Shown here in pieces: positions 50,980 through 61,248 of a stretch of 64,000 nt of DNA (position 1 is the first letter of the stretch; every line of letters begins with the position of its first letter). The notes below the pieces were generated by a model that did not search any database, was not told the origin of the DNA, and saw nothing but the letters and a program-made list of their open reading frames with translations. The DNA is taken from positions 877,043-941,042 of the forward strand of contig NW_020170388.1 of assembly GCF_000524195.1 (NCBI RefSeq), written 5' to 3'. The position numbers and the translations under genes are program-made. This stretch comes from Echinococcus granulosus. Its lineage: Eukaryota > Platyhelminthes > Cestoda > Cyclophyllidea > Taeniidae.

Positions 50980-53900
50980 ACCAGTGATGATACAGCAGCA
51001 GCAGGCACAGGTCATGTCTCTGGGACAAGAGACCTTTGGCTTCGAGCCTCTCGAGAGTCAGGTCATTCCATCCGCCCTGCTAGAACAGCAGACGCGTGCT
51101 CCCGAGCCCTTTACTGGGTCCAGTTCACAGGCCCGTGGAGCTACAATGCAGGAGGTTTTTATTCAGGTTGGTGTTTGGGCATAAGTAAACTTGAAAAAAT
51201 TGTACCTTATAGTACTGTGTAAATTTTCAAGACGGTAGAATGGCGAAATTGTAAGTTTTCCAAAAAAGTGGTTATAAATAATCCCCTTGATCAATTGGAA
51301 TTGTTTTACCTTGAAAGCGGATGCATTTTGAAAACAATATGTCGTTAGGACGGGTTACTAATTAACCGAAGTCTTGTTTCCAGTTTATACTTGCTACTAT
51401 TGCTGAGTCTGGAATTTTGTGCTTTAAAACGGGAATTGGTTAGGCACCTAATGGTTAAGCCTTCACGATTGTGGTGATTAGCGGATTTAACACGGTTTCG
51501 AACCCGCAGAAGCTTCTCAAATAGCCTCTTGTATAGCATTTGAGAAGGACTTATAATGTGGTAGCGGCAATTTACATCCGGCAGTGGTTTAAATAATTTG
51601 GTAATGGTACTTTCGAGGTTGAATCACTATCAGGAAGGTTGACTATTCTGGAAACTGAAGTATTGCGTTGCGCTATGGAAAAGTTTGCTTAAGGTCAACG
51701 TGCCGAGAAAATTTCCACGTTAAGGCTCAGTGTGGATGATGAGGCAATTAGCATTCCCCTACGTCAACTGAAAAGTCGTTGTGGAAACTAAATATATGAG
51801 TTTCATGTGTCAGTAAGCTTTTCCGGAATCCCACGCTGTAAAAACTTGTCGTGTACCCCAGTTCGTTAACTACTTTGTTCACGATGGAAAGGGATTTTTT
51901 TGTTTCAGTGTCCGTTAAGGGAGGGAACATGTCTTGATTTATTCCCAAGTGGGCACAGTACTTATTCGCCAAAAGGGTGTGCTTACTTTTTGTGTGGTGC
52001 ACTAAAAAGCGCCCTCGACACTTCTTGAGAAACAATCAGGGCCAGTCAGTCAATGGGGCGAAAGTCTATAAATTATGCGACCTCATACGGCAAAGCTGCT
52101 CTAGGCGAATATTTGCACTTTAGGGTGGAATGGAAGACACCGTCTCCTCGTTCGCATTCGCCATACTTTTCTTTAAGCAATGCGCATCACGATTGCTTGA
52201 TATTCGCCAATTACTTGCGAAATGGAATCGACAGTTAGAAAATGAAGCCGCTGTAGTTAATGGGAAGGGGCCTCCAGTTTTTTCCTGCCTTTGGGGGCGA
52301 GGTATTTTGTGGAATTGAGATTTGCGAGCAAGCTCCTCACTGAGAAGGGATTATGGGTCGTACTGATGGCTGTTTCACTCAATAAAGTATTTGAAGTAGC
52401 TTTCTACAGTTATTTGAGTTCTGCTAAAAAAATGTCTCTTAAACCCATTTGCCTACCTTTCTATTTGGACTGATTTACCCACTACTGTAAAACCCGTAAC
52501 TAAATGTCATTAGCTGTTATGTTCCTCCTCATGAGCAGCGTCTTGCCTGAAAGATACCCGTGTGGGTTGGATTCACGATGAGTATCCGTAGAGGTATAGA
52601 TGGTACCTAACCTCATTTGCGAAAACTTTTCCGATACATAATGTCCTTTATCATTTTAGCTAGTTTGAGAAAAAAAAATGTTGATAGAAACTCACCACAG
52701 CCTCTGCAAAGAGGAGTGTAAAATTTAACTCTAATTGTCGTCCAGATGTCCTTGACTTGGATGATACTTTTTTCCTGTTTTAAACCCCCTAAACCTTGCA
52801 GTACTTGTGAAGGCCGATGTCAAACCTCCCCTGACACCTTCTAGAACTTGTAATAGCTGAACCAATCCTCATCGCGGGTTCAATGAAAGCCTCTTTAATT
52901 TCTATTTCCCAAAATCCATTGTAGCTTCAAATGTTGCTAACAGAAACCCAAAATCATTCGTAGTGAAGTGTGTGGAGGCTAAACTGAATGTCCACTTTCC
53001 AAGACTCATGATAATTGGCAAAATTTCTGAAGTAAATCTCCTAAAGATGTTTGCAAAGTCATAGCTGTTACTTAGGCGCAATTTCCGCTTTCCATAGGTT
53101 GCAATGGGCTAGACAAAAAAACTTAACATCAAGAAATCCATTTAGAGCCGTTAAGTACTAACTTCGGTTTTCTCTCTGTGTAGCTCGTGCTGGCTGAGTA
53201 AATTGTTCGAACCTCAGTTCGCACCACTTATGAACTTGTGCCATCTTGAACTACTGTCAAGAGAAACGGAGAGTGTCTCATTCCAACACCTAGTTTTAAA
53301 ACCCCAAAATCGCCAGCAAAAAGTTCACTAAGAGTTAGCAAAAAATATTGTGAAGTCGCACTCACCCCAACTTGGATTGATCAACAGTACTTCCCCAATA
53401 GGTTCATTAGAGGTAATCTACAAAGCCAGTGATAGATTCTGCGTTCGATTTCACCTCTGGACCTAATGTTGGTTTCAAAACATGTCAAATAAACTCCACC
53501 TTCTTCCAACGTGTGTCAGTAAGCAGAGTAGATTGGCCGATGTCTGGTCTTGATCACCATTCTTTAGAATGTGTATACAAGCTAAAGAGGGTTTGCCAGC
53601 TACTCCATCCCTCCTATCCCTTTTGAGGGCGTGGTCTCAGTCAGCCAAGTGGACCTCCTGACAGCACGTCTTCGTGGATTGTGTCGTGAGCACACTGTCT
53701 TCCTAGACCATGAGGAGGCCTTCTCAGTCCCCCTTGTCAACGCTCAGTCCACAAACCCAGTAGCCAGTGCTTCTGGCACCACCCCATTCGTTCATCTGCG
53801 TGCGCGTCGCAGCGTCCTTCCCAACGCCCGTGAACTCGGCCTCTGGCCGGTGCTACGTTATCTCGGTGCTGTGGAATCCGGCGATAGGGTGGGTGCTTTT

Positions 53901-54491
53901 AATGTTTGCCAACCTTGATCATTTTGGAAATAAGATATAATTCTTCTCTTTTCTTTCCATCTCAGATCTGTCGACGCAGCTATCTAGAGGCCTGTGTGAA
54001 TGGGCCTCTGGTGGGGTTCCTCAAATGCATTGGCTTCAAGAAGGATTTTGAATTCCTCGCCGAAGGCGAAGTGTTCGTTCGAGGGCGTGCAAAGGTTCTT
54101 ATCTACGCTGTCTTTGAAGTTGTCTACCCTAGTAGTGGAGAAATGCCAATTCCGGTAAGTTGGTAACTTGGATATCCTTGAAGCCGATTAAGGGTGAACG
54201 AGCACACATGATTTGAGGTAGCTCCACGAGGCTATTTTCTGCATTCATTTCTCCTTTTTCACTGTTTTCACGTCTCGTTTCGTCCTCTCTAATGAGTGTG
54301 ATTTTTCGACGACCCTTTAGCCTCCCTCGAAGGGCCGCAATGTGGCTCCCAACAGCCTGATGGTGGAGGTGAGTGCCGTCGGCAGTCCCGCGGATGACAC
54401 ACTTCAACGCGAGGTTGCGGAGTTGATGGAGCTCCTTCATCCCCTTGTCATTCCTGGTCGTGTTGATCACGCGCGTTTGGCCTGCCGTTGA
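50807..54491 (+). CDS. MED18: Mediator complex subunit 18, four exons, with polyglutamine N-terminal extension
   Basis: Exons are 50807-51166, 53628-53888, 53966-54154 and 54321-54491, all phase 0; about 326 aa (human 208). MED18 pairs with MED20 in the Mediator head, which bridges activators and RNA polymerase II in the nucleus. Matches to the family run in order: MQEVFIQ joined to GVVSVSQVDLLTARLRGLCR, TVFLDHEEAF, PFVHLRARRSV, WPVLRYLGAVESGDR, FLKCIGFKKDFEFLAEGEVF, KVLIYAVFEVVYP, NSLMVEVSAVG and LMELLHPLVIPGRVDHARL. About 110 residues before MQEVF are extra, including 15 Gln in a row and a second Gln cluster. The start is uncertain. ATG 50807 follows a TATA-like box, whereas ATG 50861 follows a strong acceptor (CTCCCTTGGCAG|AGCTC) and would shorten the protein by 18 residues. 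AATAAA is at 54601. Confidence 0.94.
50935..50980 (+). repeat. CAG/CAA tract encoding 15 Gln in MED18
   Basis: In-frame run beginning CAG CAA, then 11 uninterrupted CAG codons and two CAA. A shorter CAGCAG block follows at about 50992-51003. The pure CAG core is expected to vary in length between individuals. Confidence 0.95.
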
Positions 54492-54600
54492 TCTTGGTGT
54501 TGTGCCCATGTACAAATAACTTTACCTCTCTCATTTCTCCTCGTCCTCCTCCATTGTATAGACACGATCCACCTTGCATTGATTCCTCTGCTTCACGTGG

Positions 54601-54606
54601 AATAAA
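54601..54606 (+). terminator. polyadenylation signal AATAAA of MED18
   Basis: Canonical hexamer 110 bases after the MED18 stop (TGA 54489-54491), suitably placed for a short 3' UTR. Confidence 0.65.
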
Positions 54607-55726
54607 TAGTATTTGTGTGCAAATTGCTGCTGATCTGCGTTGATCCACCAAATGGGCAGTTAATACACGTGGAAATCTTAATTTTAAGGTAGCTGTCAAA
54701 GCCGAATTCCGTCAACCAAGTGGTCAGAATAAACTGAAGGAGCAGATACTTATGTACAGAAGCGTTTTTCTCATGTCCAATGGAGTGACAAGCTGTGTAT
54801 TTTCGATCACCGAAATATCCCCTTTACGTCTTCCCAATTTTCCAGTCTGGAGACGCTTTTCTCAAGAAGTAAAGAAACGTTTTTGCCTTCTTGAGTGAAT
54901 CAGGGATGCGCACCAAATTCCGCAGCTTCTTTGTTGTTGAAAATAAGTTATGCGGAGGACTTGGGCTGGGAATAAACTGAATGAAAAAAAAAACCGTAAC
55001 GGGAATGGGCATTGGCACCTCAAGGTATTCCCTATTTGTCTGCAGCCTTGCAGAATCACAAACACCCTTCAAGACTTTTTTAACCAAAAGCGATGGTGAG
55101 TAGTTTGCTGCCAATCGTTCGGGGTGTGCCACCTTCTTGCAATAAGGAAACCCTGTTCATTCCCAAACCATGGGCGCTAAACTTACTGGATCCTAACTGA
55201 CCGAAAAGGAATCTCAATGAAACGTATTCACGATTGCACCGACCCCAACTACCCGCCAAGACTGACGTTACAGCTAAAATATCATAGGCATACATTGTCC
55301 AGTTAAAATAGAATGAAGCAAATATTTGATCCATATCTGAAGCTAGAAAAAAGTGGTAGACGATCTGATACCATAGCTACAAAAGCAAGATCGTCTAACG
55401 CAGTTTTGTAAAAACATCATTGACGAAAGAAGCGATCCACGCACCCAACTGTTCCTACGGCACGTACACAGTCTTACACTCAGCTGCAGACTACGAAAAG
55501 TGAACTTAAAATGCGTCTCAATTGTAATATATCGAAAAAAGACCCCAAAGCACGTTTTTTTCTTTCACGGTTTCAGCAGGCCGATAGGTCGACAATCCCC
55601 TTGACATTAGGATAGCAAAATGCACACTTGATTGGATATTCTAAAGTTCATATTCAAAATTGTGCAAATGTGGCACGATATAGTAAATCTTATCAAAAGT
55701 CTTAAGAAAACATCAATGGCAAACTA
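54607..55726. other. convergent intergenic region, MED18 / ASCC1
   Basis: About 1.1 kb between the 3' ends of two converging genes. No exon seen. No canonical minus-strand polyA hexamer lies within about 120 bases below the ASCC1 stop. Confidence 0.4.
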
Positions 55727-58542
55727 TTAATCCCCACATTGGTCCACCGTGTCCGGACGTGTTTCTGTGAGTTTAAGCTGCGCCTCAGTTGCATAGAAAG
55801 TCTCTGGACTACCACTGTTCATTCGACAGAGACTAATCACATCAAAGACTGTCCCTTCTGTGAAGCAAAGATCCCCAAACTCCGTTAGCAGAGGTGTGGC
55901 ATTGAAGTAACGACGCTTGAGACGTCGACGCTCCGGACCACGGGTTCGATATAGCTGCTTCTTTAAGGGATTGTACGAGTTCATGAGAGTCATGTGAAGT
56001 TTCACATCCGTCTCTGCCGTTGGTGTCTGCTCCACCCCACTGTGCAGACCGTACTGGCGGTAGAGACTCGAAATCGCGTTTGCTATCGCCTGGAGACGCG
56101 CATAATCGCCGTCCCTCTGCACCTGTTCAAGGAAGTAACAAGATGTCCTGGGGATTTTCTCATTCTGACAATAGTTCTGAATTTATTCACTATGTTTACT
56201 CAAGAAACCAATTGATAGATCCATTCCAAACCTGATTAGATAATGGCTCGAAGAATAAGCCACATTCTTATGCATTCTTCGTTATTCACATTTGTTTCTC
56301 GATTTTCGTCACACAATTTTCTCTCTCCCCAATCACAGCTCGCTTCCATGAACAATTTATCCATATCTGCGAAAATAATTCCGTTTCTTGTCAAAATTCC
56401 ACAGACTCGAAGTAAACCCTCTGGTTGCAATGCTTAGAAAACATGAGAAATGGTTATGATAAAGTGCTTCCGGGTGGTATAGCTAGCGACTTCACTCGAC
56501 ATCACTGCCTTTGCTAGCCATCAAATGGAATGACCGTCAGCTTTTACCCGTTTTAAGTTTTCTTCATACGGCAGTTAAAAGCGCGGATACTATCTGTAAT
56601 AAACAAGGTTAAATAAACAAGGCTTGCCTTCAATCGCTAAGCGAGCTACTTCTTGGGGTAGAAAAATGAAGTGTTAAGCATTTTTTGCGAGCTTAAAGCT
56701 GCCTCATACCGCAGTCTCCAGTATTACACAACCCTTCGAATCCCTTCACCGAAACTTACTGCTGGCGCCTCAAAGCAAAACCTCGACAACAGTTGTCTAC
56801 TTCCACAAGCAACCTTTTGACCCAGATGTACTGAACGATGAATTCAAGCACGTAAGATCTCAAAAATGTACTTTAGGCAGTTCTCTACTAATGTTTTTGC
56901 TAAAGTTGGAAAACAATAGCGCTACTGAAAATAACCTGCCGCAAGTTCCAGGGATATTTAGATAAAAAGAATAATTTAAGATCAATTTAACTAGGGACTA
57001 GGTAAATAAGATGTGCTGCAAACTAACACACATGACAGAATGGCAACATTGGAGAAAGACTATCATAACAAAAAGAAGTGATCAATGATAACATCTCGAG
57101 TGTTGACCCGAAAAAAAAAACAGGGGACATCACTAGGCACAACTTGAGTAGATCTCAATAAACATGTACTAACCAAGAATGTCGAAATTGGAAAAAACTA
57201 TATACAAGGGAGTACAAATATCAACGGTTAGAACAAAGGTCAAATAAACCAAATGATACCAAAATAAGCTGCGAAACTCATTAAGAGCCACTTAAATTCA
57301 ACCATATTACAGAGGATGATATTGGCCTAAATATTCTTTTCCATTGCAATAAATGCATCAAAACATGTCCTACTTACCATTTCTCAAAAGCGATTAAATG
57401 GATTTAAACTGACTACTACTTAACATGGTATAATCGAAATCGAGGGAAAAGACTTGCTCAATGTGTAAAGATACTCAAGATGTCTTGTATTTATTGGGAA
57501 TCTAAGAGCTCAAAAAAATAAAGACAAAGATCCCATTTGACAATAAGGAATAAGTAACCATAACACCCTTAGATAGGAATAAGGTTCTCAAGAAGCGCGA
57601 TAAGAACTGCAGAAAGGATCTACAAATCCAAATTTAGTACACTACTTTAATAGATAGATACCAAGAAACAAAAATTGAAGTGACAAGTGAGACACCATTA
57701 GAGAATGATATTCGTTGAGGTATACTCAAAGTGACGTAACTAAAGAAATTGTATTTAATATTTGCCGTCCATTTCGATATACATGCCAGAAGTTTTGTCA
57801 ATTAATCCTTCTGAGGTCGAAATTCCGTGCGCCAAATATACCACCTCTAGCCTATACTTGCCCTCATAACAAAATGAAAGACTGCGTGACTTACGGTTGC
57901 ATAGAGAACGTGAGAATAATCAGGATTACTCTGCATGCTCATCAAGCCCCGAATGGTAATACGAAGGGGCGCAGAGGAAAGTTCCTTTCCAGCCTCTGAC
58001 TCATCAAAGAAACTAACAAGCAAACGAGAGGCCTTTTCAACCTCCTTTCGGTCGACTAATAGCAGGGTGGCAAAAGTGAAGTGAAGTCTATATTCAGAGG
58101 TAAACAAGTCCTCATCGATACCTTCATATAGACGGTTTTCTTTGGCCCTTTCCAGCACCTTCGACTTAAAAGCTTTAAAAGTTTCCACTGATGTGCAATC
58201 CTGGATGGGAAGGCAAATGAAGTGAGAGGGACGAAGCTTGGGACGTGTGGTTGTGACGATGTCGTTAATGCGTCCCACTACGCTATCGATTGTGCCCTGT
58301 GACTCAGCCGTGATCCTTATATCCTGCGACTTTCCACAGAGAGGAAACTTTAGCTTGCAAGGAAACTCGCTAGTCAGACTGCTTCTACCGATGAATTTAT
58401 GAAAAACTCGGGGGACGTAATAAGAGGATGTCACTTGTCCCATACCAGGCGAATTAGTGGGAGAAATTTGGGATGAACCATCATAAATACTTTCTTTTTT
58501 GAAAGATTCCAGAACCTCTTCAGCTGTTTCGCTTAAACTCAT
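55727..58542 (-). CDS. ASCC1: ASCC1: KH plus 2H-phosphodiesterase-like subunit of the ASCC complex, two exons
   Basis: Exons are 58542-57895 and 56122-55727, joined in phase 0 (ACC|GTAAGT, GAACAG|GTG); 347 aa, close to the human length. ASCC1 is a nuclear subunit of the activating signal cointegrator complex, linked to transcription, alkylation repair and ribosome quality control. An N-terminal linker (MSLSETAEEVLESFKK) is followed by a KH-like region (YYVPRVFHKFIGR ... DIRITAESQGTIDSVVGRIN) and the 2H domain. The first catalytic-type motif is LHFTFATLLL after RPSHFICLPI; the second is LHMTLMN. LYAT at the exon junction matches the family's LYAKV. The GxxG loop expected in a functional KH domain is not intact. 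The start Met follows an acceptor at 58563 (CACTTCCAG|), so a non-coding first exon is likely. Identification rests on the two H-x-T motifs and their order. Confidence 0.86.
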
Positions 58543-59076
58543 CAAATCCAACAAATTAGGAATCTGGAAGTGACAGTTATGAAAGCACAAAACCTAGACA
58601 TCCCCACTGAGCGCCACAAAAGAATAGGGCACTTAAAGACGATCTACATCAATAATTATTCTAACTACTTCAGTCAAGTTTTTGCAGCAAAGCATTAATG
58701 TAAATTAATCATGTTTGATACTACTCCTGAAATTGTTATTACAAGAGTGCACTACTTGAATTTTGGAGTCAAAGTGTTAAAGGGTCATTCCTTGCCAAAA
58801 AAGTTTGTTGTTTTACACTAATTAGCGAGTAAATATGCACTGACTTTTCCTGTTAGATCAGCGTTTACCAAGTGTTTGGGTTTAGCTTCGTTTAAAATAG
58901 TTGGTTCATTAAGGACTGGTGGAAAACAGCAACAAATTGAATGAAAAATTGGGGTGGTCGAAGTATACCGTCATTTGGCAAAGATTTGTGTACTTACACT
59001 TTGTAAAATACAATTGCGATACTCTATTAGTTTGCTAAGCTCTTCATTTCATCAGGCAAAATCTATGCAGTCTTAC

Positions 59077-59208
59077 CTGAATTCAAGAGTGGTCATAAGA
59101 CTAGCAAGGAAATGTATTACGACGTAAGTAAGGACTAGGAGGAGGGGAGCAAATGCCATCGTCAGGGATTCATGCTGCACTATGGCAGAGTCGTAAGTGT
59201 TCATGCAA
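59077..59208 (-). other. possible exon encoding a membrane helix, upstream of ASCC1
   Basis: 132 bases flanked by a good acceptor (CCCACTTTCAG|) and donor (AATTCAG|GTAAGA) on the minus strand. Its only open frame starts at ATG 59204 and encodes a hydrophobic stretch (MAFAPLLLVLTYVVIHFLAS). Spliced to the ASCC1 acceptor at 58563 it meets a stop after a few codons, so it cannot extend ASCC1. It could be an ASCC1 5' leader exon with an upstream reading frame, an exon of a separate small gene, or chance. Confidence 0.2.
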
Positions 59209-59483
59209 CTGAAAGTGGGAGTTAAACGAACAATTAAATTATCGCACGTAAAACTTCACAAGTTGCCACAACAAGTGGTATGACACATAAGCCACGTTTT
59301 TAGGCTCATTCATTCTGCCATTATGTCATAACTTCTCACTACTTCAGAAAACCATGGTTGTAGATAAACTGATGTAGCATGCCCAACGTAGGTATCACGA
59401 ATACTTAAATTAATCTAGTGCAGTTAACATGTGCAGACAACTGTGGTTTCCACTGGACTGCGTTAAGATTCTAACACCCCTTG

Positions 59484-59493
59484 CCTATAAAGG
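59484..59493 (+). promoter_or_regulatory. CArG / TATA-like element between ASCC1 and tomosyn
   Basis: CCTATAAAGG fits the serum response factor consensus CC(A/T)6GG exactly and contains TATAAA. It lies in the 1.6 kb region between the divergent ASCC1 and tomosyn starts, about 690 bases before the tomosyn ATG. Function is inferred only from the match. Confidence 0.25.
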
Positions 59494-60180
59494 CCAAGGT
59501 TATTGCAAATGATATCATTTTGGAGCACTCACCAGTGTGCCACGAATCCTGTGATGCACCTTTTTTTATAATCCAATGTGTACTCTTAGAAGTATGGCGT
59601 TTGTTTTTACTCTAAGATGGTATGCACTGGTGTTGCATGATTCGCACATCCTTGAAACTGTGCTATTCATTGATTTGGTGCAATGCAAAATCGAGTATAG
59701 GCGCATGCATTACTTGTTTGTTTAAATACAGTTTTCAGACGCGATGGGATGGGTGTGCATGAATGTAGTTGCGGAAATATCGCCATTTACTTTGGGGGAT
59801 ACATGTATTCTGAACTCTTGCACCTAAGATTGCTCAGCCCGGTTTAAAACGTCGTTGACACAAAATGCTTTTGTCTAGTCGGCCTACCCGTTCCAAGGGA
59901 ATGAATGCCGGGGTGGAAGAGATAAAGTGTGAATTGTCACATAAATCATTATGTACGTGAAAACATCCTAACCTAACTGTAATTTCCTCATCAAGTTCTT
60001 ACAATTTCTAAATAAAATTAAACACCTATCTTTCTATTACACTTAGATTATGCATGAATGACTATTCAGAAGCATTGTTTAGCTCATCTGATTGGCCTTA
60101 AGACACCACCGGCTTCTTCAACGCGTCGACGCTTAAATATGAGTCGAGGTTGAAATTAAACTCGTCACTGAAGAGGGGTG

Positions 60181-61248
60181 ATGACATCTAAATCGAAAAA
60201 ACTTCTGAAAGTCATTGATGGGCTTCGTGCTTGGAATTTAGCTGCTACTATATCAGGCAGCAACCAGAAGTCAGGAATTGATATCAAAGAAGTTTTAAAA
60301 AGCGATCATTTTCAACTAGGCACTGTAAGACATGGGGTTCAGTCTTAATTTTTTATTTAGATTGTTAAGCACGGATTCCCATACCAGCCTTTGTGCATGG
60401 GATTTGACCCAGTCCAAAGGATTTTGGCTGTTGGGACTATGAATGGGTGCATTAAGTTGTAAGCAGTCCATTCGGCGTCAGCTGTGACTTTCGCATCAAC
60501 ACTATGACTTTCTGTTTTAGCACCAAATTAGTTCACTTAATGACGCGTGAAGATAACACGACTTCTTTGTTGCCCACCATTTACACATATTTTTTAATTT
60601 AATTCATATTTGCCCTTTGGGTCTTTATAACCACTTCTGCTTACCTGACTTCTAAAGCATTTTTAGAACTTATGACTGCAATCCAACAAATACTGGCTGT
60701 TGCTGGAAAGTTAGCTGCAAACTGGCTACTTTGAAAGCGTACTCGTGACATATCCCATATTGCTGCGCTCTTTAGCCAACATTTTTTTTTCGAATTTTTT
60801 TGCATTTAAATATATTGCCTAGACTGCAAGTGAAAATTTTAGATTTGGAAGACCAGGAGTTGAATTCCATCTTGAACATCCTTCCTCTGCTGCGGTTCTT
60901 CAACTGATTTTTCTCGTCAACGAGGTAAATGCCTTACGAGTTTGCAAACATTTCTTAAAATATCTTTACTGTAATACTTAACTCCAGAATTACTACATCC
61001 TGTTTTTACGCGACTTGCATATGTAGCACTTAGATCAGTTTTACGGATCTCTTGTCCATTTTTCCAGTGTCTGTATGCCTCTCGTACACTACTTCCAATT
61101 CAAATTCAAATAATTAATCTATAGTTAAGGAAAGTGTAATTTTTTAGGGTGGATTGATTTCAATATGCCAAGACGATATCGTTCATCTTTGGAATATTCG
61201 TCAAAAACCGCCTGATATTGTTCATTCTCTACATTTTAAACGCGAAAC
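60181..61248 (+). CDS. STXBP5: tomosyn (syntaxin-binding protein 5), first four exons; 3' part outside the window
   Basis: Exons are 60181-60324, 60361-60458, 60843-60924 and 61148-61248 in consistent phases (0, 2, 0, ending in 2), about 141 aa. Tomosyn binds syntaxin and SNAP-25 through a C-terminal R-SNARE and blocks vesicle fusion; its N-terminal part is a double WD40 propeller. Visible family blocks: KVIDGLRAWN near the start, EVLKSDHFQL, VKHGFPYQPLCMGFDPVQRI, LAVGTMNGCIKL, FGRPGVEFHLEH, FLVNEGGLISICQDDIVHLW and NIRQKPPDIVHSLHFKRE. These match the first propeller blades of STXBP5/STXBP5L in order. The relative Lgl lacks this degree of match, so tomosyn is preferred. The first intron is only 36 nt. 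I found no exon for the next conserved block between 61249 and 64000, so the next intron is probably longer than 2.7 kb. The gene is partial because the window ends. Confidence 0.92.

Larger units (their letters stand above)
58543..60180. other. divergent intergenic region, ASCC1 / tomosyn
   Basis: About 1.6 kb between two gene starts on opposite strands, so promoters of both are expected here. It contains the candidate exon at 59077-59208 and a CArG-like site at 59484. No other coding signal is seen. Confidence 0.45.

Noticed and set aside
51480..51540. tRNA-like B-box (GGGTTCGAAA on the minus strand)
   Set aside because: The flanking bases cannot form a T-stem, and no A-box or acceptor stem is present.
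37965..58542. A DNA-repair gene cluster formed by XPC and ASCC1
   Set aside because: They are 10 kb apart on opposite strands with unrelated housekeeping genes between them; nothing in the sequence suggests co-regulation.
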